In this document: positions 8,317 to 15,924 of the stretch, in pieces
How positions within the stretch are numbered: the first letter of the stretch is position 1
How the letters are laid out: each line of letters opens with the position of its first letter
From: Kitasatospora phosalacinea
GTDB lineage: Bacteria > Actinomycetota > Actinomycetes > Streptomycetales > Streptomycetaceae
Assembly (NCBI RefSeq): GCF_030268885.1
Contig: NZ_BSSA01000004.1
Location: 62,001 to 126,000 of the forward strand
Direction: 5' to 3'
DNA: 64,000 bases
The notes under the pieces: model-generated
Told to the model about the DNA's origin: nothing
Seen by the model: only the letters and a program-made list of their open reading frames with translations
The model's database searches: none
Made by a program: the position numbers and the translations under genes

Positions 8317-9635
8317 GCACCGTCTGCTTCGCGGGAGTCGGGGCCGGGGAAGGCGGTGCGGGCGGCCAGGCCCAGCACCACCGAGGTCAGTACGGTGGTG
8401 GTGCCGCCGATGTCGGCGTAGAGGAAGTCCCAGAGCACCCAGCAGAGCAGGGCGAGCGCGGCCAGGCCGGGGCCGGTGGCGCGGCGCAGGCAGCCGGTCA
8501 GCAGGGCGAGGAACAGCGCCAGGTAGGCGATGACGCCGAGCAGGCCCTGCTCGCTGAGCACCAGGAAGTACATGTTGTGCGGGGAGAGCAGCGGTTCGCG
8601 CTGGAAGCCGATGGTGGCGTCGGCGGCGTCGCTGCCGGAGGAGAGCCGCAGCGGGGCGTGGCTGTCGCGCAGCTGCTGGAAGGCCTTGGGGCCGGCGCCG
8701 GTCATCGGGTGGTCCTGCCAGATCCGGCCCGCGGTGGCCCACAGGTCGTAGCGGTCGGAGACCGACTGGTCGGGGGCGGCGGAGACCGAGCCGATCGAGC
8801 CGAGCCGCTCGGTGACGCCGGACGCGCCGAGGCCGAACCCGCCGACCAGCACCACCGCGGCGGCGGCGCCGACCAGCACGCCCCTGACCGCGAGCCGGGC
8901 GTCGGCGCGCAGCAGCAGCACGCTCGCGGCGACGGCGGTGGCGATCCAGCTGCCCCGGCTGAACGACACGGCCAGCGGGAAGGCCAGGAACGCGGCGGCG
9001 GCCCACATCGTGCGGCGCAGCCAGCGGCTGCCGCCGGGGCCGCGCTCGGCGAGGGCCAGCCCGAGGGCGGCCAGCAGCCCGTACGAGACGACGGTGGACA
9101 TCGCCATGATGTCGAGCGCGCCGAAGGTGCCGACGGCCCGGATCGGCTGGCCGGTGTAGGAGGCGCCGGTGCGGGTGAGGTACTGGTTCGCGCCGACGGC
9201 GCCCTCGATCAGGGCGGCCAGCACGAAGGAGCCGAGGACCAGGCGGCGGTCGCGGGTGTCGCGGACGGCGAGCAGCACCGCGGCGGGCACGAGCACGAAG
9301 ATCTGCACCAGCCGGACGAAGCCGGTGACGCTGCTCGCCGGGTCGATGGAGTGCACGGTGGCGAGGGCGGCGGCCAGCACCACGCCGCCCAGCAGCGCGC
9401 AGGCGGCCGGGTCGAGCCGGGGCAGGCGGCCGCGCAGCAGGTCGAGGGCGACCAGCCCGACCAGGGCCAGCGAGGCGAGGTCGGCCGGGGTGACGTGCAC
9501 GGACGCGGCGACGTCCTTCTCCCCCGTCGGCACGCACACCAGCAGCACCGTGGCCGCCGCGAGCCAGCTCGGCCGGGCGGGCACTATCCTGGTCAACCGC
9601 CTTGCTGGGTAGGGAAGTTGGATGGCGACGGCCAT
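8313..9635 (-). CDS. O-antigen ligase/Wzy-like polymerase
   Basis: 440 residues with about 11-12 hydrophobic helices and one large outer loop (about 270-350) containing the GAGPKAF and HNMYFLVLSEQG motifs that mark the O-antigen ligase/polymerase family (PF04932). It should join lipid-linked repeat units on the outer face of the membrane. ATG 9635 lies 4 bp after the stop of the initiating transferase gene, and its own stop forms ATGA with the flippase start. WaaL-type ligase activity cannot be told from Wzy polymerase activity by sequence alone; the operon favours polymerase. Confidence 0.88.
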   Translation of the reverse strand: MAVAIQLPYPARRLTRIVPARPSWLAAATVLLVCVPTGEKDVAASVHVTPADLASLALVGLVALDLLRGRLPRLDPAACALLGGVVLAAALATVHSIDPASSVTGFVRLVQIFVLVPAAVLLAVRDTRDRRLVLGSFVLAALIEGAVGANQYLTRTGASYTGQPIRAVGTFGALDIMAMSTVVSYGLLAALGLALAERGPGGSRWLRRTMWAAAAFLAFPLAVSFSRGSWIATAVAASVLLLRADARLAVRGVLVGAAAAVVLVGGFGLGASGVTERLGSIGSVSAAPDQSVSDRYDLWATAGRIWQDHPMTGAGPKAFQQLRDSHAPLRLSSGSDAADATIGFQREPLLSPHNMYFLVLSEQGLLGVIAYLALFLALLTGCLRRATGPGLAALALLCWVLWDFLYADIGGTTTVLTSVVLGLAARTAFPGPDSREADGA

Positions 9636-9639
9636 GGGT

Positions 9640-11211
9640 TCAGCTCCCGTCCGGGCGGACCACCAGGGCAGCGGTGCGGAGCAGGATCTTGGCGTCCTCC
9701 CACAGGCTCCAGCCCTCGATGTAGCGGTTGTCGAAGCGCGCCCGGTCCTCGATCGAGGTGTCCCCGCGCAGGCCGTTGACCTGGGCCAGCCCGGTCAGGC
9801 CGACCGGGACGCGGTGCCGGTCGGCGTACTCGGGGTACGCCTGCCCGAACCGCATGACGAAGTACGGGCGTTCGGGGCGCGGGCCGACCAGGCTCATGTC
9901 GCCGCGCAGCACGTTCCACAGCTGCGGCAGCTCGTCCAGCGAGGTCCTGCGCAGGAACCTGCCGACGGCGCCCATCCGGTGGTCCTGGGCGATGTTCCAG
10001 CGGGTGGCCGACTCGTGCTCGTCGGAGGGGCGCAGGGTGCGGAACTTGAGGACGGTGAAGACCCGGCCGTCCAGGCCGGTGCGCTGCTGGCGGAAGAGCA
10101 CGCCGGGGCCGGTCTCCCAGCGCACCGCGAGGGCGCAGGCGGCCAGCAGCGGGGAGACCAGCAGCAGGCCGAGGGCGGCCGAGAGGACGTCGAAGCCGCG
10201 CTTGACGACCCAGCCGCCGCGCCGCATCGCGGGGGCGCCCAGGCGCAGGCAGGGGAAGCCCCACAGGTGGTCGCCCGCGCCCTGGACGGAGTCGAACTCG
10301 CGCAGGCCGGGCACCAGCCAGACCTGGCAGCCGAGCCGGGCGGCGTGCCGCAGCGCGGACAGCGTCTCGGCCTCGTCGGCGGCGCCCGCGGTGGCCAGCA
10401 CGTGGTGGATCCGGTAGCGGCGCAGCACCCGGCCGAGCACCTCGCGGCCGCCGAGCACCGGCAGCGGGGAGCCGGGCGGGAGCAGCACCGGGTCCGGGTC
10501 GAGGTAGCCGACCGGGCGCAGGCCGTACTCGGGGCGGGCGGTGAGCACCGCGGCGATCTGCTGGCCGAGTTCGCCCGCGCCGAGGATCAGCACCGGGCTG
10601 GGGCGGCGGCGGCGGGAGCGGCGGGTGAGGTGGTGGACGAAGGCCCGGCCGAGGGCGGCCAGCGGGAGCACCAGCAGCAGCAGGGCGAGCAGCCGCAGCG
10701 GGCTGACCGGGCCGAGGTCGGCCCAGCGCCCGGCCAGGCAGGCGTCGGCGGTGATCGCGAAGGCGGTGGCGACGGCGGCGCGGGCGGCCAGGGCGGGCAG
10801 TTCGTCGAGCGCGGACAGGCTGAGCCGGGTGCGGTAGAGGCCGCCGGCCAGGTTGAGCGGGAGCAGCGCGGGCAGCAGCAGGACGGCGGTGGCGATCGGG
10901 CGGGCGCCGGCGGGGGTGGTGGCGGCCGCGGCGAGACCGACCGCCAGGCTGTCGGCGGCGGCCAGGGACAGCGGGAGGGCGACCCGGGAGTGCAGGCGAC
11001 CGCGGTGCCGTCCGACGCCCGCCGAGGCCCGGGGGGCGGCGGGCCGGGACTTCGGGCGGCCCTTCGAGCGCGCCCCCGGCCGGTCGAGCACGCCGGTGCC
11101 GGGGCGGCCGTCCGGGCGGGTGCCGGGGTGGCCGTCCGGGCGGGCGCCGCGCCGGCCGGGGCCGGTCAGCGTCCTGCCCGGTCGCGGCACGCTCTCGTGG
11201 TCAATGGTCAT
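9640..11211 (-). CDS. Polyprenyl-phosphate sugar-phosphate transferase (initiates exopolysaccharide synthesis)
   Basis: 523 residues from ATG 11211. An Arg/Pro/Gly-rich N-terminus precedes 4-5 membrane helices (about 65-200), then a Rossmann-like middle domain (LILGAGELGQQIA), a last helix and the catalytic core (about 315-523). The core has KFRTL, DELPQLWNVLRGDMSLVGPRPE and the closing QVNGLRGD segment typical of the WbaP/CpsE/EpsL family. It transfers a sugar 1-phosphate from a nucleotide sugar to undecaprenyl phosphate. It is the first gene of the operon. An in-frame start 54 codons upstream (11373) is less likely; a GGGGAG element lies about 11 bases before the chosen ATG. Confidence 0.9.
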   Translation of the reverse strand: MTIDHESVPRPGRTLTGPGRRGARPDGHPGTRPDGRPGTGVLDRPGARSKGRPKSRPAAPRASAGVGRHRGRLHSRVALPLSLAAADSLAVGLAAAATTPAGARPIATAVLLLPALLPLNLAGGLYRTRLSLSALDELPALAARAAVATAFAITADACLAGRWADLGPVSPLRLLALLLLVLPLAALGRAFVHHLTRRSRRRRPSPVLILGAGELGQQIAAVLTARPEYGLRPVGYLDPDPVLLPPGSPLPVLGGREVLGRVLRRYRIHHVLATAGAADEAETLSALRHAARLGCQVWLVPGLREFDSVQGAGDHLWGFPCLRLGAPAMRRGGWVVKRGFDVLSAALGLLLVSPLLAACALAVRWETGPGVLFRQQRTGLDGRVFTVLKFRTLRPSDEHESATRWNIAQDHRMGAVGRFLRRTSLDELPQLWNVLRGDMSLVGPRPERPYFVMRFGQAYPEYADRHRVPVGLTGLAQVNGLRGDTSIEDRARFDNRYIEGWSLWEDAKILLRTAALVVRPDGS

Positions 11212-11505
11212 CAGCGCACGAACTCCCCTGCTGTGTACCCGCCGCGGCCGGCCGCCGGACCGGACGCGCACCGGCTCGGCGCCCCGGCCCGGTGGACGCG
11301 GTCCAGGTAAGCACCTGCTGCCGTGAAAGGCCGTCGACCATTTCGCTGCCGAAAATGGAGACGAAGCAGGCAAAATCAGACATTAGCGAACGCCGTCCGG
11401 CGCGCAGGAGGCTGACATGCCATTTCATTCCACCCGCCCAATAATCAGACATTCAGGAAAGAAGGCCGCACCTGCACGGGCGGGCGTTCACAGTCTGACA
11501 AACGA
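11212..11505. promoter_or_regulatory. Upstream region of the exopolysaccharide operon, with an 11-bp direct repeat
   Basis: This 294-bp gap between two minus-strand genes is clearly poorer in GC than its surroundings from about 11330 to 11480, as expected for a promoter. The 11-mer AATCAGACATT occurs twice, at 11374-11384 and 11443-11453 (69 bp apart). A related CAGTCTGAC lies at about 11490. The repeat could be a regulator site. I cannot place a confident -35/-10 pair. An open frame of 83 codons (11452-11201, minus) crosses both repeats; I consider it accidental. Confidence 0.45.
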
Positions 11506-12675
11506 TCAGAACCGCTGCGGGACACGGCCCGTACGGCCCACCGGCACCGTGCCGCTCCGAACAATCGTCCGGTAGACCGCCGCCACCTGCTGAATCACTC
11601 CGCGGATATCGTGATGATCTGCCATGTGTGACCGGGCCAGAACACCGCGCCGTTCGCATTCGATCCGGTCCCCCAGGAATTCGACCAGCCGTTCGGCCAT
11701 CGCGCCGGGATTCTCCGGCGGCACCACCGAACGCCCCCGCTCCCCCGGCGGCAGGCACTCCCGGGCGCCCGGGACGTCGGTCAGCAGCACCGGCCGCCCG
11801 CAGGCCATCGCCTCCAGCGGCGCCAGCGCCATCCCCTCCCAGCGCGAGGGCAGCACCGCCAGGTCCGCCGCCGCCAGCCACAGCCGCGGGTCCGCCACGT
11901 CGCCCACCATCCGCACCCGGGACGGGTCCGGCAGCGAGCGGACCCGCTCGGCCAGCACCTCCGCGTCCGGACCGCCGCCGACCAGCACCAGCCGGGCCGC
12001 CGGACGGGCCAGCTGCACCCGCGTCCAGGCGTCCAGCAGCACGTCCTGGCCCTTCTGGCGGCACAGCCGCCCCACGCACACCGCCAGCGGATCGGACTGG
12101 TCCAGGCCCAGCGCCATCCGAGCCGCCCGCCGGGAGGCCGGGTCGGCGGGCGCGAAGTGCTCCAGGTCGACGCCGTTGGGCACCACCCGCCAGTCCGCGA
12201 CCAGCCCCGCCGCCTCGCCGTCCGCCCGCTCCCGCTCGCTGACGCACAGCACGGTGCGGGCCCAGCGGGTGGCGTGCCGCTCCCAGCGCAGGCTGGCCTC
12301 GGCCAGCGCGCCGTCCACCGCCGCGAACGACCAGGCGTGCGGCTGGAACACGGTGGGCGGGGTGCCGCGGGCCGCCAGCCGGCCCGCCAGCCCGGCCTTC
12401 GCGCTGTGCAGGTGCAGCACGTCCGGCTCGGTGCGGCGGATGATCCGGCGCAACCGCCAGGCCTCCCGGGCGACGCCCGCGCCGGGCGAGCGTTCGGCGG
12501 GCCAGTCCAGCACCCGGGCACCGGCCGCGGCGGCCTCGCGGGCCAGCCGCCCGCCGGAGGGACACGCCACCAGGACCCGGCACCCCGCCGCGCGCTGCCC
12601 GCGCACCAGGTCCACCACCACCCGGGCCACCCCGCCGTCGACCGGCTGGGACACATGAAGGATCGTCATCTGCAC
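11506..12675 (-). CDS. GT4 family glycosyltransferase
   Basis: 389 residues, starting either at GTG 12675 or at ATG 12669 two codons later. It is a GT-B enzyme: the N-lobe opens with ILHVSQPVDGGVARVV, PNGVDLEHF marks the linker, and SRWEGMALAPLEAMACG is the E-x7-E donor-binding block. The closest named relatives by motif are GT4 enzymes of capsule and exopolysaccharide clusters. It is separated from the main operon by 294 bp but lies on the same strand, and it probably adds a further sugar of the same polymer (inference). Confidence 0.88.
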   Translation of the reverse strand: MQMTILHVSQPVDGGVARVVVDLVRGQRAAGCRVLVACPSGGRLAREAAAAGARVLDWPAERSPGAGVAREAWRLRRIIRRTEPDVLHLHSAKAGLAGRLAARGTPPTVFQPHAWSFAAVDGALAEASLRWERHATRWARTVLCVSERERADGEAAGLVADWRVVPNGVDLEHFAPADPASRRAARMALGLDQSDPLAVCVGRLCRQKGQDVLLDAWTRVQLARPAARLVLVGGGPDAEVLAERVRSLPDPSRVRMVGDVADPRLWLAAADLAVLPSRWEGMALAPLEAMACGRPVLLTDVPGARECLPPGERGRSVVPPENPGAMAERLVEFLGDRIECERRGVLARSHMADHHDIRGVIQQVAAVYRTIVRSGTVPVGRTGRVPQRF

Positions 12676-12738
12676 GGCCCGGAGCCTAGGTTGACGGTAC
12701 CGCCCGCCCGGACCCGCTTCACCCGTCCGGGGAAACCA

Positions 12739-12772
12739 GACACCCGTACGGCTGACGCGCCGTACGGGTGTC
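12739..12772 (-). terminator. Hairpin terminator after the SRPBCC gene
   Basis: Perfect 14-bp arms (12739-12752 and 12759-12772) with a 6-base loop. It lies 27 bp past the stop of the minus-strand SRPBCC gene and before the glycosyltransferase gene. No clear U-run is present, as is common in high-GC actinomycetes. Confidence 0.7.
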
Positions 12773-12798
12773 CTAGTGCCGCGAGGGCTCGGCCGGGC

Positions 12799-13239
12799 TC
12801 AGCCCAGTTCGGCCGCCAGGTTGGCGAGCACCTGGTCGTGGATCCGGTTCAGGCCCTTCGGCGCGAAGGTCCGCTCGAAGAAGCCTCCGATGCCGCTCGC
12901 GCCCGTCCAGCTCGCCTCCACGGTGACCCTGCTGCCGCTCTCGCCGACCGCCGAGACCGTCCAGGTGATCACCATCGAGGAGTTGGCGTCGGTCTCCACC
13001 AGCTTCTCCGGGCTGGGCGCCGAGACCGTGAACAGGCAGTCCCGCACCCGCTTCTCGGTCGCCTGCAGCTTCCAGTGCACCTGCGTCCCGGCGCCCCGGC
13101 CGCCCGCCCGCACCTCGTACTCGCTGTACTGCGCGGGCAGCAGCTTCGGGCGGGTCACCGCGTAGTCGGCCAGCACCTCGTACACCCGGGCCGGGTCGGC
13201 CCCGTACGTCCGCTCGGTGGTGGCGTGCACCTTGCCCAT
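12799..13239 (-). CDS. SRPBCC (START/Bet v1-like) family protein
   Basis: 146 residues from ATG 13239, with GAGGAG 10 bases upstream. The protein shows the helix-grip pattern of the polyketide cyclase/dehydrase and lipid-transport superfamily: an N-terminal beta strand, DPARVYEVLADYA as the first helix, alternating strands, then a long C-terminal amphipathic helix (LNRIHDQVLANLAAEL). Members bind hydrophobic ligands. No partner gene nearby hints at the ligand. It is a single-gene unit ending in a strong hairpin. Confidence 0.85.
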   Translation of the reverse strand: MGKVHATTERTYGADPARVYEVLADYAVTRPKLLPAQYSEYEVRAGGRGAGTQVHWKLQATEKRVRDCLFTVSAPSPEKLVETDANSSMVITWTVSAVGESGSRVTVEASWTGASGIGGFFERTFAPKGLNRIHDQVLANLAAELG

Positions 13240-13342
13240 CGCTTCACATCTCCTCGGTCGGCTGCTCGACGGTCGGCCCCACCCAATCATCGCCCCGAGC
13301 GCCCGCCAAACCCGGGGCGGCGGGTCGCGTTAGGGTGGGCGG

Positions 13343-14242
13343 ATGCTCGATGAGGTGAAGGCGCTGCGCTATGTCGATCCGCTGCGGGCGGGCGGGTCGG
13401 TGCCCGGGGTGGTCGAGGCGGACGACCTGGGGACGTACGTGGTGAAGTTCACCGGGGCGGCGCAGGGGGTGAAGGCGCTGGTGGCCGAGGTGATCGTCGG
13501 GGAGCTGGCGCGGCGCCTGGGGTTGCGGGTGCCGCCGCTGGTCCTGGTGGACTTCGACCCCGCGGTGGCCGCGGACGAGCCGGACCAGGAGATCCAGGAC
13601 CTGCTGCGGGCCAGTGCGGGGCGCAACCTCGGGATGGACCTGCTGCCGGGGGCGCGGGACTTCCGGCCGGGGATGGTCGAGGTCTCGCCGCGGGAGGCGG
13701 GCCGGGTGGTGTGGCTGGACGCGCTGACCGGGAACGTCGACCGCAGCGTGCACAACCCGAACCTGATGGTGTGGCACGGGCGGCTGTGGCTGATCGACAA
13801 CGGTGCGGGCCTGGTGTTCCACCACCGCTGGGCGTCGGCGGCGGCCTCGGTGCACAAGCGCTACGACCTGAGCGGCCACGCGCTGGGCGGCTACGGGCCC
13901 GACCTGGCGGCCGCCGACGCGGACCTCGCCCCGCTGGTGACGCCGGAACTGCTGGGCGAGGTGGCCGCGCTGGTCCCGGACGCCTGGCTGGCCGACGAGC
14001 CGGGCTTCGACTCGCCGGCCGCGGTGCGGGAGGCGTACGTGCAGCACCTGGCCGCCCGGGTGGCGCACTCGGCGGCCTGGCTGCCGGAGGGCTTCGCGAC
14101 GCCCGAGCAGATCCGGGCCGCCGAGGAGCGGGCCGCCGCGGCGCGGTTGGCGGCCCGTCCGGCCTGGTTGAAGCAGGTGCCGAACCGGGCCGGTCTGGCT
14201 CCGGTGGAGTCGGACTGGTCCCGGCACGTCGGCGGGGAGTGA
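13343..14242 (+). CDS. HipA-like protein kinase, no HipB partner visible
   Basis: 299 residues. The N-lobe has YVVKF (Lys 35, ATP contact). The catalytic loop is GNVDRSVHNPN with Asp 133 and Asn 138/140, and IDNGAG follows with Asp 152 as the metal ligand. This is the order found in HipA-fold kinases. The HipA N-terminal subdomain and the P-loop autophosphorylation Ser are not evident, and no HTH antitoxin gene is adjacent. It is therefore better seen as an orphan HipA-like kinase than a proven toxin. The neighbours are an SRPBCC gene (divergent) and a convergent subtilisin gene. Confidence 0.75.
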   Translation: MLDEVKALRYVDPLRAGGSVPGVVEADDLGTYVVKFTGAAQGVKALVAEVIVGELARRLGLRVPPLVLVDFDPAVAADEPDQEIQDLLRASAGRNLGMDLLPGARDFRPGMVEVSPREAGRVVWLDALTGNVDRSVHNPNLMVWHGRLWLIDNGAGLVFHHRWASAAASVHKRYDLSGHALGGYGPDLAAADADLAPLVTPELLGEVAALVPDAWLADEPGFDSPAAVREAYVQHLAARVAHSAAWLPEGFATPEQIRAAEERAAAARLAARPAWLKQVPNRAGLAPVESDWSRHVGGE

Positions 14243-14257
14243 CGTGGCGGCGCCGCG

Positions 14258-15742
14258 TCAGCCGCGGGAGGGGTCGACCGCCTTGGCGGCGGAGACCACG
14301 CCCGCGCCGTAGAAGCCGTTGTTGCCCTCGGTGCCCTCGCAGGTGGCCTTGTAGAGGCCGGTGCCGCCCGGGTTGTAGTCCCCGGCCGGGCAGGCGTGCG
14401 GGTCGGCCTGCCCGATCAGCAGGGCGCGCAGCTGGTCGGGGCCGGCCCACGGGTGGGTGGAGGCGAGCAGCGCGGCGACGCCGGCCGCGTGCGGGGAGGC
14501 CATCGAAGTGCCCTGCATGTAGGCGTACTTGCCGCCGGGCACGGTCGACAGGACGCGCCCGTTGTGGTCGGGGGTGTCGGGGAGCTGGTAGCGGGCGTCG
14601 CCGCCGGGCGCGGCCACCGCGACCTTGTTCAGCCCGTAGCTGGAGTAGTACGACTTGTCGCCCTTGACGCCGACGGCGGAGACCGCGACCACGCCGGGCA
14701 GTTCGGCGGGCAGGTCGAGGCAGCTGTCGTCGATCGGCCGGGTGACCGGGTCGGTGTCGTCGGGGCTGGAGACGTCGACGGTCTTGTGCGCCAGGTCGAT
14801 GTTCTCGTTGCCCGCGGCGGCGACGTTCAGCACCCCGTTGCGGCGGGAGTAGTCGACGGCCCGGCGGACGGCCTCGCTGACGGCGGCCTGGTCCGGGTCG
14901 CCCGCGCAGTTGAACATCCACGGGTCGACGTAGTAGCTGTTGTTGGTGACCTGGAAGTGGTGCTCGGCGGCCCAGACGAAGCCGCAGATCGCGTACTCGG
15001 GGTAGATGAACCCGCCGTCGTCGACCACCTTGACGGCGGCCAGCCGGACGCCGGGGGCGATGCCCTCGATGCCCTTGCCGTTCTTGGCGGCGGCGATGGT
15101 GCCCGCCACGTGGGTGCCGTGGCTGCTGGTGGTGGGCTGCCAGGACTGCCGGCTCTGGTCGGGGCGGCCGCTGAGGCAGGACGCGGAGAGCGCGGGGTCG
15201 ACGTTGGCGGCGAGGTCCTCGTGGGTGGCGTCGATGCCGGAGTCGAGCACGCCGACCACCACCGCGCGGCTGCCGAGCTCCCTCTGGTGCGCCCGGTCGA
15301 CGCCGATCTGCCGCATGTCCCACTGGTTGGCCCAGAGCGGTTCGCTGCCGTCGGCGGGCGCGGCGGCGGGCAGCTCGGCCTCCTCGACGACGTCCTCCGC
15401 TCCCCCGGCCTGGATGCCCGCGGTGCGGCTGGCGCCGACCGAGTCGATCGTCCTCGAGGCGCGCAGCCTGGCGGCGAAGCCGGGGTCGGCGGAGCGGGCG
15501 ATCACCACGCCTATCTGCTCGTACGAGGCGACCACGGTGCCGCCGGCCGCCCGGACCTCGCGTTCGGCCTTCTGGGTCTGGCCGTGGTTGGCCCTGGTGT
15601 TGACCACGTAGCTGAGCAGGGGTCCGTCGGCGGTCGCGGCGGTCGCCGCGGCGGCGGGCAGGGCCAGTGTCCCGGCGGTGGCGAGCACCAGACAGGCCGC
15701 GGTGGCGGTGAGTGCGGAGCGGCGGATCCGGGGAACTCTCAT
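14258..15742 (-). CDS. Secreted S8 family subtilisin-like serine protease
   Basis: 494 residues. The signal peptide is about 1-33, then a short I9-like propeptide (about 42-110), then the catalytic domain. The triad is Asp 167 (VLDSGID), His 208 (SSHGTHVAGT) and Ser 413 (GTSMASPHAAG); the oxyanion Asn 312 is in AAGNEN. The C-terminal region has several Cys that may form disulfides. A general extracellular protease role fits. It is transcribed alone; the upstream region is unusually A/T-rich at about 15800-15850, suiting a promoter. It converges with the HipA-like gene. Confidence 0.93.
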   Translation of the reverse strand: MRVPRIRRSALTATAACLVLATAGTLALPAAAATAATADGPLLSYVVNTRANHGQTQKAEREVRAAGGTVVASYEQIGVVIARSADPGFAARLRASRTIDSVGASRTAGIQAGGAEDVVEEAELPAAAPADGSEPLWANQWDMRQIGVDRAHQRELGSRAVVVGVLDSGIDATHEDLAANVDPALSASCLSGRPDQSRQSWQPTTSSHGTHVAGTIAAAKNGKGIEGIAPGVRLAAVKVVDDGGFIYPEYAICGFVWAAEHHFQVTNNSYYVDPWMFNCAGDPDQAAVSEAVRRAVDYSRRNGVLNVAAAGNENIDLAHKTVDVSSPDDTDPVTRPIDDSCLDLPAELPGVVAVSAVGVKGDKSYYSSYGLNKVAVAAPGGDARYQLPDTPDHNGRVLSTVPGGKYAYMQGTSMASPHAAGVAALLASTHPWAGPDQLRALLIGQADPHACPAGDYNPGGTGLYKATCEGTEGNNGFYGAGVVSAAKAVDPSRG

Positions 15743-15868
15743 AGGGGTTGACCCTCCCGAGTGGCGGCGGCGCGATCGTGGGTGATCGATGGCGTCCGAA
15801 TGGCCGGGAGACTATTCACCCCATATGACAAAAATCAAGAGGTAGTAAAGGAATCTCCGCATAACGGG

Positions 15869-15906
15869 CGAGTGCCCGGTCCGCTGTCGGTCGGACCGGG
15901 CACTCG
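15869..15906 (-). terminator. Terminator after the GH48 cellulase gene
   Basis: Perfect 15-bp arms (15869-15883 and 15892-15906) around an 8-base loop, 18 bp past the stop of the minus-strand GH48 gene. Confidence 0.75.
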
Positions 15907-15924
15907 CGTTCGGGTGACGGCGGG

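Noticed and set aside
11201..11452. A small minus-strand frame (83 codons) starting MSDYW before the exopolysaccharide operon
   Set aside because: No ribosome site, no codon bias in the first half, and it runs over the start of the real gene. The ATGTCTGATT repeat that creates it is better read as a regulatory repeat.
13343..14242. HipBA toxin-antitoxin module
   Set aside because: No HTH antitoxin gene is adjacent on either side, so only a HipA-like kinase can be claimed.
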